A stretch of 64,000 nucleotides of DNA from Acidimicrobiales bacterium. Its GTDB lineage: Bacteria > Actinomycetota > Acidimicrobiia > Acidimicrobiales > Palsa-688. The notes below the pieces were generated by a model that had not been told where the DNA came from, did no database searches, and was given only the letters and a program-made list of their open reading frames with translations. Of the stretch, positions 51,241 to 58,596 are shown piece after piece. How positions within the stretch are numbered: the stretch's first letter is position 1; each line of letters opens with the position of its first letter. A program made the translations under genes and the position numbers. The stretch spans positions 1-64,000 of the forward strand of contig DASUWA010000016.1 in assembly GCA_036378675.1 (NCBI GenBank), in the 5' to 3' direction.

Positions 51241-52989
51241 TTAAGCCGGCAGCGGAACCGCTCCCCGGATCACCTCGATGATCCGGTCGCCGACGAGTTC
51301 GTCGTGCTCGAGCAGCCCGTCGCGCAAGGCCTCGACGATGTGACGGTTCGTCTGGAGCAGTTTGGTCACCTCGGCGCGAGCCTCATCGAGCACTGCGGCG
51401 ACCGCAGCGCGTCCCTCGTCCATCGAGAGCACCTTCCCGGGCAGGTTGGCCATGCCGGCCTGTACCGCTTCGTAGGAGACAAGGGTGTCGCCCATGCCCA
51501 TGCTGCCGACCATGGTCGCTGCGAGGGTGGTCGCGTACTTGAGGTCGCCCGCCACCCCAGAGCTTCGCTCGCCGAAGAAGAGCTGCTCCGCGACGAGACC
51601 GCCGAGCGAGATCTGCACCAGTGAATGCAGCTCCGATTCGGTCTGGGTGAAGCGCTCTTCGAGATCCGAGTGAGCGAGCAGTCCGAGCGCGGCGCTCCGC
51701 TTGATGATCGAGAGCACCTCGAGCTTCCTGGACTTTCCGACGAGGTACGCGATCGTCGCGTGACCCGCCTCGTGGGTTGCGATCGTGCGGCGCTCCGCCT
51801 CAGTGTACTCGACCGGCTGGGCGAGCCCTATCTCCTCGGTCATCTTCGCCTTCTGAATGTCGTCCCAGGACATTTCTCCAGCGCCTCTGCGGAGCGCCCA
51901 CACGAGCGCTTCGTCGAGAAGGTGCACCAGCATCGCCGGGCTGTACCCGAACGTCGACGCCGCAATTTGGTCGGTCCGCTCCACGATCTCAGGCTCGTGT
52001 GCCCGCCGAATCAGCTCGTGATCGAGGATCTCCTTGCGGCCCGAGCGGCTCGGCAGGTCGAAGGTAAGCGTGCGGTCGAAGCGACCAGGGCGAAGAAGAG
52101 CGGGATCCAGGTCGGATGCGCGGTTGGTTGCACCGATAACGAGAATATTCGCCGGCGCAAGGACCGGCTTGCGCAGAGCCTTGTCGGGGGGGAGCAGCGC
52201 GTTGATGATCTCTATAACTCCTGAGAACCAGCGGACTCGAAGCGGCGGCTGATCGAAGGACTGCAGCTGGATCAGCAGTTCGTTAACCACGCCGGCAATG
52301 CCCTCGCGGCCCCCGCCGGGTCCCATCCCCTGCCGTGTGGCCCCGATCGCGTCGATCTCCTCGATGAAGCCGATCGCACCGCCCTCGCGGCGGGCGGCTT
52401 CGCGCAGGGTCGTGAAGAACGAGCGGATCTTGCGGTTGGTTTGCCCGTAGAACATCGACTGGAAAGCCGACGAAGAGACGAAATAGAAGGGCACGCCGGC
52501 CTCGCGCGCCAACGCCTTGGCCAGGTGAGTCTTCCCTGTGCCAGGTGGACCCTCGAAGAGGATCCCCCTCCTCGGGGAACCGCCCATCTCCTCCCGGAAT
52601 GTTGCGTGAGCGAGGAAGAGGTTGAGGGTACGGACCGCCTCCTCGACAACGACCGGAATTCCCTTCACGTCGTCCAGGGTGACGTCGAGGTCTTCCGGGC
52701 GGTAACGGATGTGCGGGGAACGACCGGCGGCAATAAATGGGACGACCATGACCGCAGCGACCAGAATCAGAATGGCGAGCAGCGGGAGCAGCTGAGTCTC
52801 GGTTCTGGTGAGGTGCGGCTTTCCGATCAGATGACCGACGACGACCGACCCCCACAGCCATCCACCAACGATGAGCCCAAATAGGACGATCTTTTCGAGA
52901 CGCCGGCGGCGAGTCATCTCGCGGGCGATTCCTACGTCTGCCACGCGGACCGGGAGCACCCTCCCGTCCCGCAGCTGATCAACATTCAT
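51241..52989 (-). CDS. Divergent FtsH-like AAA membrane metalloprotease
   Basis: The product is 582 residues from ATG 52989 (GGAGGAGGG upstream). It has two membrane segments (about 33-53 and 69-87), an AAA domain with Walker A GPPGTGKT at 147-154, a Walker B that reads GFIEEID (E where FtsH has D) near 207-213, and the SRH region ATNRASDLDPALLRPGRFDR. The zinc site HEAGH is at 406-410 and the third ligand is probably Asp482. A roughly 30-residue insertion (about 248-278) breaks the AAA core after the Walker B strand. It is shorter than housekeeping FtsH and is probably a specialised paralogue that extracts and degrades membrane proteins. Confidence 0.85.
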   Translation of the reverse strand: MNVDQLRDGRVLPVRVADVGIAREMTRRRRLEKIVLFGLIVGGWLWGSVVVGHLIGKPHLTRTETQLLPLLAILILVAAVMVVPFIAAGRSPHIRYRPEDLDVTLDDVKGIPVVVEEAVRTLNLFLAHATFREEMGGSPRRGILFEGPPGTGKTHLAKALAREAGVPFYFVSSSAFQSMFYGQTNRKIRSFFTTLREAARREGGAIGFIEEIDAIGATRQGMGPGGGREGIAGVVNELLIQLQSFDQPPLRVRWFSGVIEIINALLPPDKALRKPVLAPANILVIGATNRASDLDPALLRPGRFDRTLTFDLPSRSGRKEILDHELIRRAHEPEIVERTDQIAASTFGYSPAMLVHLLDEALVWALRRGAGEMSWDDIQKAKMTEEIGLAQPVEYTEAERRTIATHEAGHATIAYLVGKSRKLEVLSIIKRSAALGLLAHSDLEERFTQTESELHSLVQISLGGLVAEQLFFGERSSGVAGDLKYATTLAATMVGSMGMGDTLVSYEAVQAGMANLPGKVLSMDEGRAAVAAVLDEARAEVTKLLQTNRHIVEALRDGLLEHDELVGDRIIEVIRGAVPLPA

Positions 52990-53115
52990 GAGATCGCCCT
53001 CCTCCAACCCCAGCATGCCAGGCCAGACGGAGTTATGAGTGGAGAACCCCATTTTTCGGACGTCGGCACATTCCGACCGGCTCTTGATGCGTTTCTATGA
53101 CACAGGTCATCAGCG

Positions 53116-53568
53116 TCACACGTCGCATCCATCGCCGTCGCTAGGCGCTCCGTGGTTGTCCGCATCGTTGTCGGCCACGTTGCCTTGAGGAATTGTGCAA
53201 GGGGTGGTCGGCGGCGCGGTTGTTGGCGGGGCGGTGGTTACCGGTGCAGGTCGAGTTGTGGGCGCCGGCGGGTTGGTGGGTGCCGGCGGGTTGGTCGGCG
53301 CGGGAGGCGGGGTTGTGGCTCTCGAGCCTCCCACCGGCGGACTCGTCGTGTGCAACGTCGGAGGCGTCGTCGCGACTCCTCCGACTGTGGTCGGGGCAAG
53401 CGTGCTCGGACCCGAAGGACCGGTCGACGAGGTGGAGCTGGACGACGACGTGGTGCCGTTTCCAGCTCCAGGAAGAGTGTGGGTTGCCTTTGTTGTCCCG
53501 CCGCAAGCCACAAAGGCCAGAGCGGCCACCGCCAAAAGCGCTCTGAAGGTCAGCTTGCTATTTCTCAT
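53116..53568 (-). CDS. Proline/threonine-rich lipoprotein
   Basis: The 150-residue protein starts at ATG 53568 and has a lipoprotein signal (LTFRALLAVAALAFVAC, lipid-modified Cys near residue 22). The rest is a low-complexity S/T/P chain with PAPTNPPAPTNPPAPT repeats, ending in an acidic, asparagine-rich NVADNDADNHGAPSDGDG tail and a final Cys. The tail could bind calcium (inference). It is likely a wall-spanning surface protein. The repeats are reflected in the DNA at about 53230-53330. Confidence 0.65.
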   Translation of the reverse strand: MRNSKLTFRALLAVAALAFVACGGTTKATHTLPGAGNGTTSSSSSTSSTGPSGPSTLAPTTVGGVATTPPTLHTTSPPVGGSRATTPPPAPTNPPAPTNPPAPTTRPAPVTTAPPTTAPPTTPCTIPQGNVADNDADNHGAPSDGDGCDV

Positions 53569-53660
53569 CACCCGGTTTCCTTTTTCCGACCGGGCGTACA
53601 TACGGCAAAAAGCTCCATGCGGATTGCACTGGTCAATCCAACCGAACCCAGAAAACGGTT

Positions 53661-53696
53661 CGGGCCGGCCTGCTGGTATTGCAGACCGGCCCGTTT
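53661..53696. terminator. Strong GC hairpin with T-tail
   Basis: CGGGCCGG-C-CTGC and GCAG-A-CCGGCCCG form a 12-bp stem with one mismatch and a 7-base loop, followed by TTT on the plus strand. It lies between the lipoprotein gene and the DUF429 gene and could end the pilT-DUF429 transcript. Confidence 0.55.
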
Positions 53697-53706
53697 ACCG
53701 GAGCAA

Positions 53707-53731
53707 ATCCGACCCTCGCCTACGGTCGGAT
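53707..53731. terminator. Second hairpin next to the DUF429 gene
   Basis: ATCCGACC and GGTCGGAT form a perfect 8-bp stem with a 9-base loop, 50 bases after the DUF429 stop on the minus strand. Together with the hairpin at 53661 it makes a double stem. Confidence 0.45.
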
Positions 53732-53782
53732 CTGAGGGCTGCCCCCTCAGGCTTGTTGAGAACTAGGTGAGCCGACTTCTTC

Positions 53783-54514
53783 TCAGAAAACGATGTCCAT
53801 TCGCACGCCTTCCTCGTCCCATACGGGCGGGTCGGCCGAGCGGGTGATTGCGTGTGCGCAGATGCGCCGAGCTGTCCAAAGATCGGCGAGAGCGTCGACG
53901 AGCTTCTCCTCGCGCACCCTGGGCGGGCGCTCGCGGAGGATCCGCTCGGAGCCGGGGAGCTTCCTCTCGAGCAGGGAGATCCGCTCCTTGCGGCCGAGCT
54001 GTGTGCGGCGGCCGTAATTCAGGTTGTCGCCGTCGTTCATCTGGCGGAACGCAAGCTCCGGGTTGACCTCCCACACCATCCGCTGCCTCCACGACTGGCA
54101 CTCACGGATGGATTCGGCGGCCTTGCGAAGAGACCGCCAACGAACGATGTCGAGGCTCCGATCGATGGCCTGGGCCTCTTCAAAAGTGGCGGCGTCGAGC
54201 AGGGCCCGGGAAGGAGCTCGGACGACCGCGCCCCTGCGGCGGCCGAGGATCTCCCGTGCGGAGGCGTCGCAAGTCCTCATCTCCCCCGGCTTCTCCTCGG
54301 TGCCGACGGGCGCGTGCAGAGCCACCACGGAAAACGACGGGCGGTAGTCCAGCACGTCCGCCAAAGTGGTGAGCACGTAGGCGGGCTGGGGAGCGAGGGT
54401 TATGCCCTGCAAGTTGCCCGGAGCGACCAACCAGCCGCCGGGCACCGGCTCGACGCCGGCGAGGATCTGGTAGGGCAGCGCAGAGCGCTGCCCTACCTGC
54501 CCGCTGGACATCAC
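53783..54514 (-). CDS. DUF429-family protein
   Basis: The 243-residue protein fits the DUF429 family, a predicted RNase H-like fold: VVALHAPVGTEEKPGEMRTCDASAREILGRRRGAVV (broken motif), an EVNPELAFRQMN block, and KLVDALADLWTARRI. The D-A-x-A-D-L-W segment is a family mark. Function is not established; nuclease activity is a prediction for the family. Its start overlaps the pilT stop by four bases, so the two are co-translated. Confidence 0.7.
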   Translation of the reverse strand: MMSSGQVGQRSALPYQILAGVEPVPGGWLVAPGNLQGITLAPQPAYVLTTLADVLDYRPSFSVVALHAPVGTEEKPGEMRTCDASAREILGRRRGAVVRAPSRALLDAATFEEAQAIDRSLDIVRWRSLRKAAESIRECQSWRQRMVWEVNPELAFRQMNDGDNLNYGRRTQLGRKERISLLERKLPGSERILRERPPRVREEKLVDALADLWTARRICAHAITRSADPPVWDEEGVRMDIVF

Positions 54515-55602
54515 GCGACGCCGCCGACCGGCACCGGCTGCGGTCTCGGCTTTGGGATGTCTTGCGGGTAAAGACTGGCGTCGACTGCGGTTTGATAGTC
54601 GATGACGCCAGCCTCGATCAGGTCGATGAGCGCCCCTTCCAGCGTCTGCATGCCGTCGGCCCTGTGAGTGGCGACGACGTTGCGCAGCTGGCGGGTCTTG
54701 CCTTCACGGACCAGGTTGCGGACGGCCGGGATGCCGACCATGAGCTCGTAAGCGGCGACGAGGCCGCTGTTGAGCCTCGGGACCAGCCGCTGGTAGAGGA
54801 CGGCGAGAAGGGTGCCGGCGAGCTGGATCTGGATCTGCGGGCGGCGCTCGGCGGGGAACACGTCGATGATGCGGTCGATCGCCTGGGCTGAGTCGTTGGT
54901 GTGGAGGGTGGTGATGACCAGGTGGCCGGTCTCGGCGATGGTCAGGGCTGCGGCGATCGACTCGAGGTCGCGCATCTCACCCACGAGCACAACGTCGGGG
55001 TCCTCGCGAAGGACCGACTTGAGTGCCGAATCGAACGACTCGGTGTCGGTGCCCACCTCGCGCTGGGAAACAGCCGACTGGTGGTTGGAGTGCAAGTACT
55101 CGATCGGGTCTTCGACGGTGACGATGTGGCACGCCCGGTTGCGGTTCAGAACGTCGATCATCGACGCCATCGACGTCGACTTACCGGAGCCGGTCGGGCC
55201 GGTCACGAGGATCAGGCCGCTCGGGTTGCGGAGGATGCCTGACAGGACCGGCGGCAGGCCGAGCTCGACGGGTGTGGGGATCTGCATAGGGATCCGCCGG
55301 AGGGACAACGAGCACGCCCCCCGCTGATAGAAGGCATTCGCCCTGATTCGAGCCTTGTTGCGCCAGGAGAAGGAGAAGTCGACCTCACGGCCCATGTGGA
55401 TCCGGTCTCCGTACTGGTCCTTGATCTGGGTCCGGGCCATCACCTCGATCTCCTCACCGGACAGCGGCTCGGCACCGTCCAGAGGGGTAAGGCGCCCGTC
55501 GACACGCAGAAGGGGCGCCGATCCATCCGTAAGCAGGATGTCGGTCCCGTCGCGTTCGTCAAGCACCGCGAGCCAGGCGTCCAAGCGGGGTTCCACGGCC
55601 AT
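54511..55602 (-). CDS. pilT: Type IV pilus retraction ATPase PilT
   Basis: The 363-residue protein has a PAS-like N-terminal part (SAPLLRVDGRLTPL) and the secretion ATPase core: Walker A GPTGSGKST at residues 135-143, an Asp box (VTVEDPIEYLH), Walker B in DPDVVLVGEMRDLESI near 205, and a His box in TTLHTNDSAQAIDRIID. The AIRNLIREGK motif of PilT is seen as AVRNLVREGK, which separates it from PilB. It would drive pilus retraction at the inner membrane. No pilin gene is in the window. Confidence 0.9.
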   Translation of the reverse strand: MAVEPRLDAWLAVLDERDGTDILLTDGSAPLLRVDGRLTPLDGAEPLSGEEIEVMARTQIKDQYGDRIHMGREVDFSFSWRNKARIRANAFYQRGACSLSLRRIPMQIPTPVELGLPPVLSGILRNPSGLILVTGPTGSGKSTSMASMIDVLNRNRACHIVTVEDPIEYLHSNHQSAVSQREVGTDTESFDSALKSVLREDPDVVLVGEMRDLESIAAALTIAETGHLVITTLHTNDSAQAIDRIIDVFPAERRPQIQIQLAGTLLAVLYQRLVPRLNSGLVAAYELMVGIPAVRNLVREGKTRQLRNVVATHRADGMQTLEGALIDLIEAGVIDYQTAVDASLYPQDIPKPRPQPVPVGGVA

Positions 55603-55744
55603 GCCGCATATCTTTCAGCGGCCCCGTCACACCCCCCGCAACGTCAACACAACCGACTCACAACAACCCAAACCGGATCACCTGCCGAAGTCTCAGGGCC
55701 CTCTCATACAATGCTCAGACAGGCCCCGTTTACTGGTGGCGGAC

Positions 55745-55765
55745 AGACCTGAAGCCTGCAGGTCT
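55745..55765 (+). promoter_or_regulatory. Leader hairpin before the HtrA gene
   Basis: AGACCTG and CAGGTCT form a 7-bp stem with a 7-base loop, ending ten bases before the ATG at 55776 and just ahead of GAGG. It may be an operator or modulate translation. Confidence 0.4.
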
Positions 55766-55775
55766 ACGAGGACTA

Positions 55776-57398
55776 ATGGACGAGACGAACCAAAACCCCC
55801 CGGCCCCCAACTCGAACGGCACGTCTGAGCCGGATAACGCCGACGAGGCCCATCAGACCGACGAGAACCCGTACGACGCCTGGGTGCCGACGGCTGCGAA
55901 CCAGCCGTTGCCGCACGACACGGCCCAGTATCCGCCCGGCACGGGCCAGTGGAGCCCTCCTCCCCCGGCGGATTGGGGCGGCCCAAACCAATGGCCGGGC
56001 CAACAGCCCGCCGGGCCGCCCCAGGGTTGGGCGCAGGGAGACCCCTACCGAGGGAGCGGCGGCTGGAACCCCCCTCCCCCGCCACCGCAACACGGTTGGG
56101 GTTCCGGACAACCAGGACAGCCAGGTCACCCAGGTCAACCGGGTCAACCGGGTCAGCCGCAATACCCCGGATACCCGGGCCAAGGCGGAGGATGGGGCGG
56201 CTGGGGCGGAGGTCCCGGCGGGCCGGGTTCGCAACCGGGAGGCTGGGCGACGCCATGGAGCCCCGAGTACCGGCCACCTCGCCCTCCTCGAACTCTGCCC
56301 AGCACGGTCATCGCCCTTCTTCTGGTCGCTGCGGTCCTGGTCGGCCTGGGCATCGGCCACGGCGTCTGGAAGTCGTCCCTCAATCCGAACAACGGAAATG
56401 CCTCCGGGCCTTCGTTCAACCCTTTCGGCGGCAACTCGGGCAACTCCGGTTCTGGGGGCTCGAGCGCCGACACGTCCGCCATCGTTTCCAAAGTCGCCCC
56501 GGCGTTGGTCGACATCAACACTTCGCTCAGCTACCAACACGGGCAGGCCGCGGGCACCGGGATCGTGCTGACGCCTGACGGCATCGTCCTCACCAACAAC
56601 CACGTCATCTCCGGCGCGACCTCGATCCAGGCAACCGACATTGGCAACGGCAAGACCTACGTCGGCGACGTCCTGGGTTACGACCGGACCCACGACGTCG
56701 CGGTCGTCAAGCTTCGCGACGCGTCGGGACTCCAGACTGCGGTGATAGCCAGCTCGGACAAAGTCTCGGTCGGTGACTTCGTAGTCGGCATCGGCAACGC
56801 CGGCGGTGTGGGCGGAACCCCGAGCAGCGCCCCTGGGACGGTCACAGCGCTCAACCAATCGATCACCGCCAATGACGACAGCAACGGAACCACCGAGCAA
56901 CTGACCGGGCTGATCCAGACCAACGCCAACATCCAGCCCGGGGACTCCGGCGGTGCTCTCGCAAACAACAAGGGGCAGGTAATCGGGATCGACACGGCTG
57001 CGTCAGCTGGCTTCTCGTTCCAGACCCAGGGCAACCAGGGCTTCGCCATCCCGATCAACCAGGCTCAGACCATCGCATCCCAGATCCGCAACGGGCAGGC
57101 GAGTAGCTCGGTGCATATCGGTCCGACCGCGTTTCTCGGCGTTCTTGTCGACACCACCGGAAGCGCTTCGGGCGCAACCCTGAGCGGAGTGGTCACCGGA
57201 GGCCCAGCCTCACAGGCCGGCCTTCAAAGCGGTGACACGATCGTGACCCTCGGCGGCAAGTCGATCGAGAACCCCAACGCCCTCACCACCCTCATCGGCC
57301 AGTACCACCCGGGAGACAAAGTTCCGGTCGGCTGGGTCGATCCCTCCGGCCAGTCGCACCAAGCCACCGTGGAGCTCGGTACCGGCCCTGCGGCATAG
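55776..57398 (+). CDS. HtrA/DegP-like membrane serine protease with PDZ domain
   Basis: The 540-residue protein has a proline/glycine-rich cytoplasmic N-region (about 1-170), one membrane segment (about 173-197), a trypsin-like domain with His276 in NNHVIS, Asp307 in THDVAVVKL and Ser391 in PGDSGGAL, and a PDZ domain (about 440-535; GPASQAGLQSGDTIVTLGG). It would sit in the membrane with the protease outside, degrading or processing envelope proteins under stress. The N-region has 9-base DNA repeats (CCGGGTCAA type) near 56118-56158. Start has GAGG upstream. Confidence 0.88.
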   Translation: MDETNQNPPAPNSNGTSEPDNADEAHQTDENPYDAWVPTAANQPLPHDTAQYPPGTGQWSPPPPADWGGPNQWPGQQPAGPPQGWAQGDPYRGSGGWNPPPPPPQHGWGSGQPGQPGHPGQPGQPGQPQYPGYPGQGGGWGGWGGGPGGPGSQPGGWATPWSPEYRPPRPPRTLPSTVIALLLVAAVLVGLGIGHGVWKSSLNPNNGNASGPSFNPFGGNSGNSGSGGSSADTSAIVSKVAPALVDINTSLSYQHGQAAGTGIVLTPDGIVLTNNHVISGATSIQATDIGNGKTYVGDVLGYDRTHDVAVVKLRDASGLQTAVIASSDKVSVGDFVVGIGNAGGVGGTPSSAPGTVTALNQSITANDDSNGTTEQLTGLIQTNANIQPGDSGGALANNKGQVIGIDTAASAGFSFQTQGNQGFAIPINQAQTIASQIRNGQASSSVHIGPTAFLGVLVDTTGSASGATLSGVVTGGPASQAGLQSGDTIVTLGGKSIENPNALTTLIGQYHPGDKVPVGWVDPSGQSHQATVELGTGPAA

Positions 57399-57410
57399 CC
57401 GTCAATTCTG

Positions 57411-58565
57411 ATGCCGAGTGCCGATGGCATTCGAGACGTCTGCGAAGCAGGCCGACCCGGGCGCGGGTTGCGGCCGACGCTCGAGCAAGCCGTTTCTGCG
57501 ACGCTTCGGCATACGCTTCGGTCTGGGATGACAGGCACGATCGAAGGAAAGCAACTGGCGTGCTTGTCGCTGCTGGAGGGCGCGTCCCAGCCGGAACTCG
57601 ACGCGGTCGCGGCCAGGATGTGGTGCAGAAACGCCCTTCCTGGCGACGTGCTGGCGCGGGAGGGCGAGCCCGGCGAGACGTTCGGTCTTGTGCTCGAGGG
57701 CACGGTGTCGGTGAGCCGGGGGTCGCCCGCCAGCGAGAGAATCCTGGACGTAGTCGGACCCGGGTCGATCCTTGGCGAGCTGGCCGTCCTGCGCGGCCTG
57801 CCGCGCACCGCGACGTTGACCGCGGTGGACCCCGTCGTGCTGGCTGTCGGCGACCGGGAGGCTCTTGAACTCCTGCTGCACATACCGCCGGTCTACGAAC
57901 GTGTCCGGCGGCTGGCGAGCGCCAGGCTGGCCCGTGACCTGCGACCTGTTGCGGCTTTTTTGAAAGACGGAACGGCGGTGCTTCTCCGCCCTCTGCTGCC
58001 GATCGACCGACACGCGTTCGGTGAGGAGGTTCACCGTTTGTCCGAGGGTTCGCTTCGCCGGCGCTTCTTCAGCCCTCAGCCACCGAGCGAGAAGATGATC
58101 GACTATCTCATCGACATCGACTATGTCGACCATTTCGCTTGGCTCGCCGTCGACGCAGTCGATCACCACAAGGGTCTCGCCACCGCGCGTTTCGTGCGGC
58201 TCGCCGATCGCTCCTCGGCGGAGGTGGCGTTCGGCACTTCGGAGGGCTATCACCGGCGTGGTCTCGGCACTCTCCTGCTCGGCGCGCTTGGGGTCGCCGC
58301 CGCCGAGGGCGGGATCGAAACTCTCGTCGGTCATGTTCTCGAGGAGAACGCACCGATGCGTGCGGTGTTCGCCAAAGCAAACCCGAAGTCGTTTTTCGAC
58401 GAGCCCGGAGTTCTTCGCGTGACCGTCCCGAGCCGGTCCGCCGCCGAGATCCTCAGTCCCGACTTGAGGTCTGAGCTGGCCGCCGCGGTTCACGACATAG
58501 TCACGGCCGCGTCGCTTGCGCTGTCCGACCCGACCGACGCCGGGAGTGCCAGATCAAGCGGCTGA
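57411..58565 (+). CDS. Cyclic-nucleotide-regulated GNAT acetyltransferase, PatA-like
   Basis: The 384-residue protein joins a cyclic-nucleotide-binding domain (about 50-175; phosphate cassette GELAVLRGLPRTATLTA) to a GNAT acetyltransferase (about 200-345; acetyl-CoA loop TSEGYHRRGLGTLLLGAL). The same order occurs in the mycobacterial cAMP-dependent protein lysine acetyltransferase Rv0998/MSMEG_5458, which controls acetyl-CoA synthetase. ATG 57528 is an alternative start that drops 39 unconserved residues. It begins 12 bases after the HtrA stop, so it may be cotranscribed. Confidence 0.8.
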   Translation: MPSADGIRDVCEAGRPGRGLRPTLEQAVSATLRHTLRSGMTGTIEGKQLACLSLLEGASQPELDAVAARMWCRNALPGDVLAREGEPGETFGLVLEGTVSVSRGSPASERILDVVGPGSILGELAVLRGLPRTATLTAVDPVVLAVGDREALELLLHIPPVYERVRRLASARLARDLRPVAAFLKDGTAVLLRPLLPIDRHAFGEEVHRLSEGSLRRRFFSPQPPSEKMIDYLIDIDYVDHFAWLAVDAVDHHKGLATARFVRLADRSSAEVAFGTSEGYHRRGLGTLLLGALGVAAAEGGIETLVGHVLEENAPMRAVFAKANPKSFFDEPGVLRVTVPSRSAAEILSPDLRSELAAAVHDIVTAASLALSDPTDAGSARSSG

Positions 58566-58596
58566 CGCGTCGGTATTGAAGTGAGGGGCGACGCCC

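Noticed and set aside
53195-53770. Valine/glycine-rich plus-strand frame opposite the lipoprotein gene
   Set aside because: It is the antisense of Thr/Pro codon repeats; the minus strand has a lipoprotein signal and a sensible tail.
56112-56160. Short tandem DNA repeats that could suggest a CRISPR array
   Set aside because: The units are 9 bases, in frame, without spacers, and encode the P-G-Q linker of the HtrA protein.
55773-56900. 375-residue minus-strand frame across the HtrA gene
   Set aside because: The plus strand has an intact His-Asp-Ser protease and PDZ domain; the minus frame is low-complexity R/G/V sequence.
57402-58493. 363-residue minus-strand frame across the PatA-like gene
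   Set aside because: Shadow of the cNMP-GNAT gene; no recognisable domain.
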